Shown: one piece after another, positions 1-7,303 of the stretch | How the letters are laid out: every line of letters begins with the position of its first letter | Numbering within the stretch: position 1 is the first letter of the stretch | NCBI GenBank assembly: GCA_019119645.1 | Contig: DWWR01000116.1 | Coordinates: forward strand, 1-54,048 | Source: Anaerobutyricum faecale | GTDB lineage: Bacteria > Bacillota > Clostridia > Lachnospirales > Lachnospiraceae | Length of the DNA: 54,048 nucleotides | Direction: 5' to 3' | Position numbers and translations under genes: made by a program | The notes under the pieces: generated by a model | Databases searched by the model: none | What the model saw: only the letters and a program-made list of their open reading frames with translations | Told to the model about the DNA's origin: nothing

Positions 1-64
1 CCGTTTCCTGAAATGTAATCTTTTACGGCCCGTAGCTTCACTTCTGGTAATATTCCTCTAGGCA
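1..64 (-). CDS. IS3-like transposase OrfA, N-terminal fragment (cut by window edge)
   Basis: An ATG at 64 opens a frame that runs off the window after 21 residues. It begins MPRGILPEVKLRAVKDYISG, which resembles the first helix-turn-helix of IS3/IS150-group OrfA proteins, the part that binds the terminal inverted repeats. A GGAGGGGAG ribosome binding site lies just upstream. The fragment is too short to name the element. It is oriented away from the hpt-hydF genes. Confidence 0.55.
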
Positions 65-126
65 TAATAAAACTCCCCTCCAGATAAACAGTTTTATTAT
101 TTCAACTGTCTACCTAAAGGGGAGCA
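1..126 (-). mobile_element. Terminal part of an IS3-family-like insertion sequence
   Basis: The element runs off the left edge of the window and ends at 126. Read on the minus strand its end begins TGCTCCCCTTTAGGTAGACA, so the tip is TG, as in IS3-family elements. A short OrfA-like reading frame starts about 60 bp inside. An internal dyad (ACAGTT...AACTGT, 88-109) lies between the tip and the start codon. The other end and any target duplication are outside the window, so the family call rests on the tip and the N-terminal protein fragment. Confidence 0.6.
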
Positions 127-160
127 TATCACTTTGTCAGCCGCGTCTCCTTTTCTTCTT

Positions 161-532
161 TTATATGTACTTTTGTATTACAGAAACAATCCTCTTGTGT
201 TCTTCAAACAGAGCCTCCACCGCTCCCTCCAGCTGATCCAGCTGCTCTGGCCGCTTATCTCTGGTAGCTTCCACTATCGGTACATCCATCTCGTACAGAC
301 GCTTCATCCCCAGATTCGTGTATACGCCTTTGAGCGTGTGAGAATGGAAAAATACGTCCTCCACGTTATGCTGCCGGAAGGCGTCCAGAAGCTCATCTAT
401 CTGCGGATCGTCCGCAAACAGACCAAGCAGTTCCACGTACAGATCCTCCATATCCATGCAGCGCGTCAGGGCGTCCTTCACATCGCATTGTTCTTTTTCC
501 AGTGCCTCTATTACCTTATACTTGTCTGTCAT
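161..532 (-). CDS. Hpt (histidine phosphotransfer) domain protein
   Basis: A 123-residue cytosolic protein made of a single Hpt four-helix domain. The core HSHTLKG (residues 63-69) fits the HxLKG signature, with His65 the probable phospho-acceptor and Lys68-Gly69 following. Hpt proteins pass phosphate between hybrid kinases and response regulators. No hybrid kinase or lone receiver lies next to it, so its partners are elsewhere. The stop codon is 35 bp from the end of the insertion sequence, so the IS sits in the 3' flank and did not cut the gene. It lies downstream of hydF with a gap of about 104 bp and may share its transcript. Confidence 0.8.
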   Translation of the reverse strand: MTDKYKVIEALEKEQCDVKDALTRCMDMEDLYVELLGLFADDPQIDELLDAFRQHNVEDVFFHSHTLKGVYTNLGMKRLYEMDVPIVEATRDKRPEQLDQLEGAVEALFEEHKRIVSVIQKYI

Positions 533-636
533 CCCATCCGCTTTCCTTTCTCACCGGGGCCAGACGGCCCTTTTCCCAAAAAAGTATAACAAAAAAAGAT
601 GAAAAAACAAAGGTTTTTCGACAAAAAAACTCTTCC

Positions 637-1842
637 TTATTTTTCCAGCAGCCGCGCCAGATACGGAAATACTTCCACGCTTCTCTTTAAGATGCCATGA
701 AGATAAGCGATGGCGATCCCGTAGTTGGTGATCGGCACCTGCTGGTCCCCGGCACATTTCATCCGGTAACGGACCTCTCTCTCATTTAACATACAGCCGC
801 CGCAGTGAATGACCAGGGAATACGGAGACAAGTCTTCCGGAAATCCCAGACCGGAGCTGGTCTCAATCTCCAGGTTTTTTCCGGTATATTGCTTTAACCA
901 CCGCGGAATCTTTACAGTGCCGATATCGTCGCACTGGCGGTGATGAGTGCATCCCTCCGCGATGAGTATTTTATCGCCGTCTTTTAACCGGTCAATGGCG
1001 GCCACTCCTTCCACCGCTGTGTCCAAAAGTCCCTTGTATCTTGCCATCAGAATAGAAAAGGAAGTGAGGAGGATATCCTCCGGCACATCGGCAGAAACCT
1101 TTCCGAAAGCCTGGCTGTCAGTGATCACCATGGCGGGCTTCTCTGATAATTTCGGCAGAATCTCCGGCAGCTCCGTCTCTTTTACACAGACGGCTGCTCC
1201 TCCGGCCTCCAGAATATCCCGGATCACCTGCTGCTGAGGAAGGATCAGACGGCCCTTCGGCGCCGCGCTGTCGATCGGGATCACAAGGACCACCAGATCT
1301 CCCGCATGGATCAGGTCACTGACCAGCGGACGCTCTGCGCCGGCATCTTTGCCAAACTGCGCGATCTTCTCCTTTAATTCATAAATGCCTTCTTCCTTCA
1401 GGGCGCTCACATAAATCTCATTGTCTTTGGCCGCCGGCACATTTTCCAGCAAGTCCTCTTTATTGTAGACCACAAGATAAGGGATCTCTTTCTCTTCAAA
1501 GAGGGAAATCAGTTCCCGGTCACAGTCGGTGCGGCCTTCCACTGCGTCCACCACCAGCACTGCCACATCGGTGCGGTTTAAAATCTGCTTTGTCTTCTGT
1601 ACTCTTTTTTCACCTAAGGCCCCTTCATCGTCATATCCCGGCGTGTCGATGATCATCACCGGACCGATGGGCAGCAATTCCATGGCCTTACGCACCGGGT
1701 CTGTGGTAGTTCCCTTGGTCTCGGAGACCACCGCCATATCCTGTCCTGTCACAGCGTTGACCAGGCTTGACTTTCCCGCGTTTCTTTTTCCGAAAAATCC
1801 GATGTGTACTCTCTCACCGGACGGTGTGTCGTTTAATCCCAT
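637..1842 (-). CDS. hydF: [FeFe]-hydrogenase H-cluster maturation GTPase HydF
   Basis: HydF is the scaffold on which HydE and HydG assemble the 2Fe subcluster before transfer to apo-hydrogenase. The 401-residue length is normal. The N-terminal GTPase domain shows the P-loop GKRNAGKSS (18-26), DTPG (66-69) and NKED (127-130). The C-terminal cluster-binding domain has Cys298-x-His300 and, 46 residues later, His346-Cys347-x-x-Cys350, the CxH...HCxxC pattern typical of HydF. The start at 1842 has an AAGGA ribosome binding site 6 nt upstream. HydE, HydG and the hydrogenase are not in this window, so the gene stands apart from its partners here. It implies H2 metabolism and an anaerobic host. Confidence 0.95.
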   Translation of the reverse strand: MGLNDTPSGERVHIGFFGKRNAGKSSLVNAVTGQDMAVVSETKGTTTDPVRKAMELLPIGPVMIIDTPGYDDEGALGEKRVQKTKQILNRTDVAVLVVDAVEGRTDCDRELISLFEEKEIPYLVVYNKEDLLENVPAAKDNEIYVSALKEEGIYELKEKIAQFGKDAGAERPLVSDLIHAGDLVVLVIPIDSAAPKGRLILPQQQVIRDILEAGGAAVCVKETELPEILPKLSEKPAMVITDSQAFGKVSADVPEDILLTSFSILMARYKGLLDTAVEGVAAIDRLKDGDKILIAEGCTHHRQCDDIGTVKIPRWLKQYTGKNLEIETSSGLGFPEDLSPYSLVIHCGGCMLNEREVRYRMKCAGDQQVPITNYGIAIAYLHGILKRSVEVFPYLARLLEK

Positions 1843-2049
1843 ACTTTTTCCTTCTTTCTATATTTTATCTCTTTCTTCTCATTACTTTTGACATCTCTGT
1901 CCCGGAATGTCTGCCCTTTCCGCAGACCGATGCCGGCACACACAACTTTGTGCACGCACATGAACTTATTATAAAAAAACCTCTGTTTTTTTTCAAGCTG
2001 GCAGTCTCAAGAGCTAAAAAAAGAAAGAGAAGGTATGCATTATGCTAAA

Positions 2050-2094
2050 AAAAGAAACCGTGTCTCCCACCGGAAGCAGGATACACGGTCTCAC
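2050..2094 (-). terminator. Intrinsic terminator of the feoB-fur unit
   Basis: On the minus strand GAGACCGTGT and ACACGGTTTC form a hairpin followed by a T-rich run (TTTCTTTTTT), directly after the stop of the Fur-like gene. The rest of the 1843-2096 interval shows no gene. Confidence 0.8.
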
Positions 2095-2096
2095 TT

Positions 2097-2561
2097 TTAT
2101 AGAGGTTCCTCTTTATCACAGGAACGCACAAATATATTTTTAATTTTCTGACGATCAATATAGCCGCAGGCTTTCAGGCCTTCCTCCACCACGCTGCGCC
2201 AGTTATCATCATCCAGCTGGCAGACCTGGTCGTCGTCAAGCTCCACGGTGCAGATATTTTTTGCCCCGCAGGGATTTCCGCAGGAGACCCGGTACATGTT
2301 TCTCCGGCTGATGGCGCCGATTTCCTCCAGCGTATTGATCATCCGGTAAACGGTGGCCGAACCGATTTTTTCATCTTCTTCCAAAGCCTTATAATAAATC
2401 TCCTTGCAGCAGGAACAGTCTTCTTTCAGAATGATATCCAGAAGCATTTTCCGCTGCTTGGTGATCCGGCACCCGTTTTCCCGCAGTCTTTTAATGATGA
2501 TCTCTTTTTGCATTTTTGTTCGCTGATAACAGTCCTCAGAAGATAATTCTTTATCGCGCAT
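2097..2561 (-). CDS. Fur-family transcriptional regulator, atypical, feoB-linked
   Basis: A 154-residue protein with the Fur-type winged helix in its N-terminal half (RITKQRKMLLDIIL and SATVYRMINTLEEIGAI). The C-terminal half does not show the HHDHxxC metal-site sequence of canonical Fur; instead it is Cys-rich (CSCC near residue 50, CGNPCGAKNIC near 95-105, and further single Cys). Metal sensing may therefore differ from that of standard Fur. Its ATG overlaps the feoB stop by 11 nt, so the two are probably translationally coupled and the regulator rises with the iron transporter. A later Met at residue 17 is possible but has no clear ribosome binding site. The family call is good; the ligand is unknown. 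Confidence 0.85.
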   Translation of the reverse strand: MRDKELSSEDCYQRTKMQKEIIIKRLRENGCRITKQRKMLLDIILKEDCSCCKEIYYKALEEDEKIGSATVYRMINTLEEIGAISRRNMYRVSCGNPCGAKNICTVELDDDQVCQLDDDNWRSVVEEGLKACGYIDRQKIKNIFVRSCDKEEPL

Positions 2562-4743
2562 TAGCCATGCCTTTCATACTCACATTGAGCGTCTTGCTTT
2601 CCTTATACGGACGGAAGAGCAGGTAAATGAAACCAATGACCAGAATCACTGCCACTACTGTTCCGATCCCGAATCCGCCGCCAGTTAAGAAGGTTCCGAT
2701 CTGATAGATGCAGAGGGAAGCCACATAAGCCAGCAGAGTCTGATATCCAATGGCAATAAAGAACCATTTGATATTATTCATCTCTCTCTTGATGGCGCCC
2801 ATGGCCGCGAAACAAGGAGCACACAGAAGGTTAAATACCAGGAAGGAGTAGGCTGCCACTGCAGTCATGCTGCCTGCCAGCTGTCCCCAGATCTCTGCTC
2901 CGTCTTCTGCAACTTCCGCAAAGCCGAAGAGAATACCGAAGGTACCAACCACGTTTTCTTTTGCAATAAGTCCGGTAACCGCTGCCACTGCCATTTTCCA
3001 GTCACCCCAGCCAAGTGGAGCAAACAGAGGAGCGATGACATTTCCGATGGCGGCAAGGATACTGCTGTCAAGCTGTTCTGCTTCCAGCATGGTGAACCGT
3101 CCGTCCACCCATCCAAAGCCCTGCAGGAACCACAGTACGATGGTAGATAATAAAATGATGGTTCCGGCTTTTTTGATGAAGGACCAGCCGCGCTCCCACA
3201 TGCTCCGCAGTACATTTCCCACGGTTGGCAGATGGTAAGCCGGAAGCTCCATGACGAACGGAGCCGGATCTCCGGCAAACAGTTTTGTTTTCTTTAAAAT
3301 GATACCGGAGCAGATGATCGCCGCGATACCTACAAAATAGGCACTCGGTGCCACCCACCACGCGCCGTTAAAGAGCGCGCCTGCGATGAGGGCGATGATC
3401 GGCAGTTTGGCACCGCAGGGAACGAAGGTTGTGGTCATGATCGTCATCTTACGGTCTCTGTCGTTTTCAATGGTACGGGAAGCCATGATTCCCGGAACAC
3501 CGCAGCCGCTTCCGATGAGCATCGGAATGAAGGACTTTCCGGAAAGGCCGAATTTACGGAAAATCCGGTCCATGATGAAGGCAACACGCGCCATATATCC
3601 GCATCCCTCCAGGAATGCCAGGAAAATAAACAGTACGAGCATCTGCGGAACGAAACCAAGTACTGCGCCCACGCCGGCCACGATACCGTCTAAGATCAGG
3701 CTCTGCAGCCATGCCGCGCAGCCGATGGCGTTCAGTGCACCTTCAATGAGAGACGGGATACTCGGCACGAAAAGGGCTTCGATACCGAAAAGATGCCAGC
3801 CGTCCGCAAACACGCCGTCATTCATCCAGTCTGTGGCCCAGGTTCCTACGGTTGTCACGGATACATAGTACACAATGAACATGACCGCCGCAAAAATCGG
3901 CAGAGCCAGGAACCGATTGGTTACGATCTTATCAATTTTATCTGAAGTTGTTAATTTCTCACCCTTTGCCTTTGTGACACAATCATGGATGATGGATGAA
4001 ATGTATGTATATCTTTCATTGGTGATGATACTTTCCGTATCGTCATCAAACTTGTCTTCCAACGCTTTGATCTGAGCGGAAACATCCGGTACTCTGGAAA
4101 GCTGTTCACCGATCTTATCATCTTTTTCCAGAAGCTTGATGGCGAAGAACCGCTTCTGTTCCTCCGGGACTTCACTGCCGAGCATGGAAGCCACATCTTC
4201 GATGATATTTTCCACCTCGGAATCAAAGCTGTGTACCGGCATGGCTGCCTGCTTCCTCTGGGCCAGACCCACGGCTTTTTCGGACAGTTTCCTGATTCCG
4301 GTTCCCTTCAGGGCAGAAATCTCAACCACCTCGCAGCCAAGTTTATCGGCCAGCTTGTTGACATAGATCTTATCCCCGCTCTTTTCCAGAATATCTATCA
4401 TATTCACTGCCATGATCACAGGAATACCCAGCTCCATGAGCTGTGTGGAGAGATAAAGGTTACGCTCGATATTTGTACCATCAATGATATTGATGATGGC
4501 GTCCGGTCTCTCTCCGATCAGATAATTCCGGGCAACCACTTCCTCCAGTGTATATGGAGATAAGGAATAAATTCCCGGCAGATCCATGATCACGACATCT
4601 TTATGTCCTTTTAATTTTCCTTCTTTTTTCTCCACTGTAACGCCCGGCCAGTTTCCCACAAACTGATTGGATCCGGTCAGTGCGTTGAACAGTGTCGTTT
4701 TACCGCAGTTAGGATTACCTGCTAACGCAATTTTCAATGACAT
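2551..4743 (-). CDS. feoB: Ferrous iron transporter FeoB
   Basis: Inner-membrane Fe(II) importer of about 730 residues. The cytosolic N-terminal G domain shows GNPNCGKTT near residues 10-18, the T-containing switch (GNWPGVTVEKKEG), DLPG and NMID. A helical spacer follows, then a polytopic membrane part with the two Gate (nucleoside-recognition-like) segments (GSGCGVPGIMASRTI and FVPCGAKLPIIALI). I place the start at the second in-frame ATG (4743), because the GGAG lies 7 nt upstream of it but only 1 nt from the ATG at 4749. It has its own promoter region with a TTAG-type dyad, is followed by the Fur-like gene, and is preceded by two feoA genes on the same strand. Confidence 0.95.
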   Translation of the reverse strand: MSLKIALAGNPNCGKTTLFNALTGSNQFVGNWPGVTVEKKEGKLKGHKDVVIMDLPGIYSLSPYTLEEVVARNYLIGERPDAIINIIDGTNIERNLYLSTQLMELGIPVIMAVNMIDILEKSGDKIYVNKLADKLGCEVVEISALKGTGIRKLSEKAVGLAQRKQAAMPVHSFDSEVENIIEDVASMLGSEVPEEQKRFFAIKLLEKDDKIGEQLSRVPDVSAQIKALEDKFDDDTESIITNERYTYISSIIHDCVTKAKGEKLTTSDKIDKIVTNRFLALPIFAAVMFIVYYVSVTTVGTWATDWMNDGVFADGWHLFGIEALFVPSIPSLIEGALNAIGCAAWLQSLILDGIVAGVGAVLGFVPQMLVLFIFLAFLEGCGYMARVAFIMDRIFRKFGLSGKSFIPMLIGSGCGVPGIMASRTIENDRDRKMTIMTTTFVPCGAKLPIIALIAGALFNGAWWVAPSAYFVGIAAIICSGIILKKTKLFAGDPAPFVMELPAYHLPTVGNVLRSMWERGWSFIKKAGTIILLSTIVLWFLQGFGWVDGRFTMLEAEQLDSSILAAIGNVIAPLFAPLGWGDWKMAVAAVTGLIAKENVVGTFGILFGFAEVAEDGAEIWGQLAGSMTAVAAYSFLVFNLLCAPCFAAMGAIKREMNNIKWFFIAIGYQTLLAYVASLCIYQIGTFLTGGGFGIGTVVAVILVIGFIYLLFRPYKESKTLNVSMKGMANAR

Positions 4744-4799
4744 TTTCATGCTCCTTTTCTCGATAGATTATTCATACTTAGAATAGATTGTTCATACTA

Positions 4800-4828
4800 A
4801 AATTAGTAAATACTAACCTCTGCGTCAA
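4800..4828 (-). promoter_or_regulatory. Probable feoB promoter with TTAG dyad operator
   Basis: On the minus strand TTGACG (4823-4828) and TAATTT (4800-4805) are separated by 17 bp. A near-palindrome, TTAGTAAATACTAA as written on the plus strand (4803-4816), overlaps the -10 and spacer. It matches the dyads at 5389 and 6553/6573. A 19-bp near-direct repeat (4761-4800) lies further downstream in the leader. Confidence 0.6.
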
Positions 4829-4834
4829 AAAAAA

Positions 4835-5074
4835 TCAGCCAATCAAAATCATATCGGCATCTGCTTTTCGCAAAGATAATTCATATCCGCGGACCGTCAC
4901 TTCCACCGGATCCCCCAGCGGCGCAACCTTACGAACATAGATATCCACACCCTTTGTGATTCCCATATCCATAATCCTCCTCTTCACCGGTCCGTCGCCC
5001 GTCAGCTTCTTCACTTTGACGGTCTGCCCGATTTTTGCGTCACGCAAAGTTTTTGTTCCAACATTCTTTTCCAT
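4835..5074 (-). CDS. feoA: FeoA-family SH3-like protein (first copy)
   Basis: A 79-residue cytosolic protein with the FeoA fold pattern: T-L-RDAKIGQTVKVKKL at the start, a central RRIMDMGITKG turn and a VTVRGYELSLRKADAD strand near the end. FeoA proteins bind the FeoB G domain and are needed for Fe(II) uptake. It lies between feoB and a second FeoA-like gene on the same strand, with 52 bp to the upstream copy. Two small FeoA proteins rather than one are common in Clostridia; their division of labour is not evident from sequence. Confidence 0.9.
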   Translation of the reverse strand: MEKNVGTKTLRDAKIGQTVKVKKLTGDGPVKRRIMDMGITKGVDIYVRKVAPLGDPVEVTVRGYELSLRKADADMILIG

Positions 5075-5126
5075 TCATCCAGTCTCCTATCCAGTATAAA
5101 ATTTCAGAGAATCTCTGAAGCCACGA

Positions 5127-5339
5127 CTAAACCATAATCTTATTCGCCATGTCTTTCCCTATGGCAACCCTGGAATCTTTCACATTGACGATAACGTTCC
5201 CGCCCACCTGTGAAATAAGGGTCACGGTGCCTCCCGTCACAAATCCAAGATTCTCAAGAAACTTCCGGGTCTCTTCCCGTCCTCCCACGCGTTTGATTGT
5301 AATTGGTTCGCCGACATCGGCCATAGTCAGTGGCATCAT
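5127..5339 (-). CDS. FeoA-family SH3-like protein (second copy)
   Basis: A roughly 70-residue FeoA-like protein (PLTMADVGEPITIKRVGG, FLENLGFVTGG, VNVKDSRVAIGKDMANKIMV). I chose the tandem ATG ATG at 5339/5336, because AGAGG sits 5-8 nt upstream, over a longer frame that would start at 5384 inside the promoter region. It differs from the first copy in having a shorter tail and a VGGREETRKF segment. It is the first gene of the feo unit, directly downstream of a strong promoter with an overlapping TTAG dyad. Confidence 0.88.
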   Translation of the reverse strand: MMPLTMADVGEPITIKRVGGREETRKFLENLGFVTGGTVTLISQVGGNVIVNVKDSRVAIGKDMANKIMV

Positions 5340-5388
5340 CTCATCCTCTTTCTTTTTGTATGTATTCGCGATTACGCTTATCACAAAG

Positions 5389-5419
5389 TTAGTATATGCT
5401 AATCAAAATAAGTTGTCAA
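5389..5419 (-). promoter_or_regulatory. feo promoter with TTAG dyad over the -10
   Basis: On the minus strand the -35 is TTGACA (5414-5419), the spacer is 17 bp, and the -10 is TATACT (5391-5396). The 14-bp dyad TTAGTATATGCTAA (5389-5402, plus strand) covers the -10, the position expected for a repressor. The shape resembles DtxR/IdeR/MntR-type boxes rather than the classic Fur box. The regulator is inferred, not seen. Confidence 0.8.
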
Positions 5420-5507
5420 TAACATAATTGAGAAAAATTATCAATAATCTACCTTTTTCTTCCTGCTGTCCATGACAGTTCTTTTTTGAAATTTCAGAAG
5501 AGGCAGA

Positions 5508-5939
5508 TCAGATCTGCGCCATCTGTTTTCCAAGAGATTTCAGCTCGTCAAGCGCAGCGTCATCCGGCATCTCCTGACAGATAAATCCTTCACCGTTTAC
5601 AAGCTCTGCGCCGGCACCGCTCATTCTCTCCTCCCAGTCTCTCATCCACTGGCCGTCTCCCCAGCCATAGGAACCGAATAAGAGAATCTTCTTTCCGGAA
5701 GCAAAGCCTTCCACTTCTTCCACAAACGGCTCCATCTCCATCTCTTCCAGCACTTCCGCTCCCATGGCCGGGCAGCCCAGCGCAAACACTTTTGCCGCCT
5801 TCAGATCATCCATGGATGCGCTCCCCACTTCCACAACAACAGCTTCCTTGCCGGCTTCACCGATACCTTCACCGATGGCCTCCGCCATAGCCTGTGTATT
5901 TCCTGTCTGTGACCAGTAAACAACATATAATTTTTCCAT
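5508..5939 (-). CDS. Flavodoxin
   Basis: A 143-residue cytosolic FMN-binding electron carrier. The phosphate-binding loop SQTGNTQAMA is at residues 10-19, and the two flavin-flanking loops are near ALGCPAMG (residues ~54-61) and FGSYGWGDG (~88-96). Short-chain flavodoxins replace ferredoxin when iron is scarce, which fits its position beside the feo genes and under a dyad of the same type. Only 4 bp separate it from the upstream DUF3793 gene, so they form one transcription unit. Ribosome binding site AGGAGG is upstream of the ATG. Confidence 0.93.
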   Translation of the reverse strand: MEKLYVVYWSQTGNTQAMAEAIGEGIGEAGKEAVVVEVGSASMDDLKAAKVFALGCPAMGAEVLEEMEMEPFVEEVEGFASGKKILLFGSYGWGDGQWMRDWEERMSGAGAELVNGEGFICQEMPDDAALDELKSLGKQMAQI

Positions 5940-5943
5940 TGAT

Positions 5944-6537
5944 TCATCCTCCTGCTACTTGTATTAATTCCTGAATTTCTTTTCCATCAAAGATGGCCCG
6001 AATCAGACGCTCCCTCGCCAGTTCAAACTTCTGAAACAGATTCAGCTTGGCCGCCGGATCAGCATACACCTGCCAGTAGCCCGTACAGAGATAATTCCGC
6101 CCTTTATTATCCATATAGCCTTTCACATCTTCCGCCGGATAGCCCAGAAGAAGCCCCAGCTCATGGGGAAATTCCCCTTCCTTTTTCATGTAAGAGCGGT
6201 ATTTCTTTCTGACGGAATGGAGCACTTCATAGAAGCCCTTCCCCTCATACCCCAGCACGCGAAGCAGGTCGGAAACTTCTCTGCTGGCTAAATACTCTTT
6301 CACCCACTGCTCATGATAAATGAGCATGGTGGTCTTCTTATCCATGCGCGCCAGACGGGCGCAGGAAATTTTTGTTCCATTTAAAATTCTCCTGGCATCC
6401 GCTTCATTCTCGCTGGCAATGATCAGCAGGTTGGATGCCTTTAACCCCGCGATCATCGGCGCGCATTGCAAAAGCAGCTGGACCTCCAGGGATTCCCGGT
6501 CTAATTTCTGTACGATTTCCAATGTTGCTCTGTTCAT
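5944..6537 (-). CDS. DUF3793-family protein
   Basis: A 197-residue soluble protein of a family that, from general knowledge, is common in Clostridia and often sits next to flavodoxin and Feo genes. Function is unknown. Visible features are LLLQCAPMIAGLKASNLLII at the start, a basic central helix (VRKKYRSYMKKEGEFPHELGLLLGYP) and KGRNYLCTGYWQVY. It has no signal peptide or membrane helix. It is first in a two-gene unit with flavodoxin, behind a promoter carrying two TTAG-type dyads, which suggests a role in the iron-limitation response. AGGAGG precedes the ATG. Confidence 0.85.
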   Translation of the reverse strand: MNRATLEIVQKLDRESLEVQLLLQCAPMIAGLKASNLLIIASENEADARRILNGTKISCARLARMDKKTTMLIYHEQWVKEYLASREVSDLLRVLGYEGKGFYEVLHSVRKKYRSYMKKEGEFPHELGLLLGYPAEDVKGYMDNKGRNYLCTGYWQVYADPAAKLNLFQKFELARERLIRAIFDGKEIQELIQVAGG

Positions 6538-6552
6538 ATGTTTTCCTCCTGG

Positions 6553-6604
6553 TTAGGTATTTCTAACTCAAATTAAATATACCTAATCAACGAGGATTCG
6601 TCAA
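6553..6604 (-). promoter_or_regulatory. DUF3793-flavodoxin promoter with two TTAG-type dyads
   Basis: On the minus strand: -35 TTGACG (6599-6604), 17-bp spacer, -10 TATATT (6576-6581). One dyad, TTAAATATACCTAA (6573-6586), covers the -10. A second, TTAGGTATTTCTAA (6553-6566), lies just downstream. They share their shape with the feo dyads, so a single iron-responsive repressor probably controls both units. Confidence 0.75.
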
Positions 6605-6695
6605 TACTTATTGTTGAGAGTTTTTTTCAGGAGAAGGCAGTAAAGTCCATCCTTCTGTTCATACTGACCCTGAAAAATAATTCCAACGGTTCACA

Positions 6696-6746
6696 TTGAT
6701 TTTTTACTTTTTCTGCGTATAATAAAAGTAGGGAAATCCCTACTTT
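6696..6746 (+). promoter_or_regulatory. Promoter and perfect dyad operator of the AbrB/MazE-type gene
   Basis: TTGATT (6696-6701), a 16-bp spacer and TATAAT (6718-6723). Starting 2 bp after the -10 is a perfect dyad, AAAGTAGGG-AAAT-CCCTACTTT (6725-6746), well placed for autorepression by the antitoxin. Confidence 0.75.
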
Positions 6747-6774
6747 CCATATTTCAGAAAGGTGGTGCAAAATC

Positions 6775-7050
6775 ATGTTAACAAATGCATTTGTGGACAA
6801 TGCCAAAGTTATGGCAAAGGGACAAATCACAATTCCAAAGGATGTCCGTGATGTACTTGGCGTATCAAGCGGTGACCGGGTCACTTTCATCGTTGAGGGC
6901 AACAGTGTCCGAATTGTCAATTCCGCTGTTTATGCTATGCAGATGCTTCAGCAGGAAATGGACGGAGAAGCAGAACGCACCGGTTTGACCTCGGAAGATG
7001 ATGTTATGGCTCTCGTCAAAGTATTGAGAAATGAGGACGAAAAAGAATGA
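6775..7050 (+). CDS. AbrB/MazE/SpoVT-family antitoxin
   Basis: A 91-residue protein. The N-terminal swapped-hairpin DNA-binding domain is clear (KVMAKGQITIPKDVRDVLGV, residues ~11-30, then SGDRVTFIVEGNSVRIVN). The C-terminal tail (EDDVMALVKVLRNEDEKE) is the part that would wrap a toxin. The stop overlaps an ATG in the ATGA arrangement usual for toxin-antitoxin pairs, but the PIN toxin that should follow is only a remnant. An autoregulatory dyad lies in the promoter. GGTGGTG upstream is an acceptable ribosome binding site. The gene looks intact and may now act only on its own promoter or on another toxin. Confidence 0.85.
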   Translation: MLTNAFVDNAKVMAKGQITIPKDVRDVLGVSSGDRVTFIVEGNSVRIVNSAVYAMQMLQQEMDGEAERTGLTSEDDVMALVKVLRNEDEKE

Positions 7051-7227
7051 GAGTTCTGATAGGAAAATATGACCGAAACACAAATCAGAGATGTTGATGA
7101 CCGCCCTATTTTGAGAGCAGCCATTGAAGCGAAAGCAGATGTGCTGCTGACCGGCGATAAGGATTTCTTAGAGTCCGGCGTAAAAAATCCGGCAATTATG
7201 ACACCAGCAGAATTTTTGAACACCTGA
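7047..7227 (+). pseudogene. PIN-domain (VapC-like) toxin remnant
   Basis: The overlap ATG at 7047 opens MRVLI, the usual beginning of PIN toxins of this class, but the expected DTN catalytic start is missing and the frame hits a stop at residue 17. In another frame, from 7069 to 7227, 52 residues match the C-terminal third of a PIN domain (RDVDDRPILRAAIEAKADVL, TGDKDFLES, MTPAEFL). The TGDKDF acidic motif is kept, but the N-terminal Asp and the central Glu region are gone. The simplest reading is an internal deletion with a frame change. The stub cannot form a complete active site. Confidence 0.8.
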
Positions 7228-7235
7228 CTTACATC

Positions 7236-7270
7236 AAGGGGGCCGAGAGCTTTATACTCTCAGCCCCCTT
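7236..7270. repeat. G/C-rich inverted repeat between PIN remnant and truncated MATE gene
   Basis: AAGGGGGC-CGAGAG...CTCTC-AGCCCCCTT forms a strong bulged stem on either strand. Neither strand has a T-run after it, so a classical terminator is doubtful. It sits at the point where the MATE sequence stops matching its family and may mark a rearrangement junction or work as a weak two-way terminator. Confidence 0.45.
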
Positions 7271-7303
7271 GCGAATAGGGTCTCACATTTTCTTTGCTCC
7301 AGG

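Noticed and set aside
7236..7270. The G/C-rich inverted repeat as a definite terminator or attachment site
   Set aside because: There is no T-run on either strand, and no second copy or integrase gene in the window.
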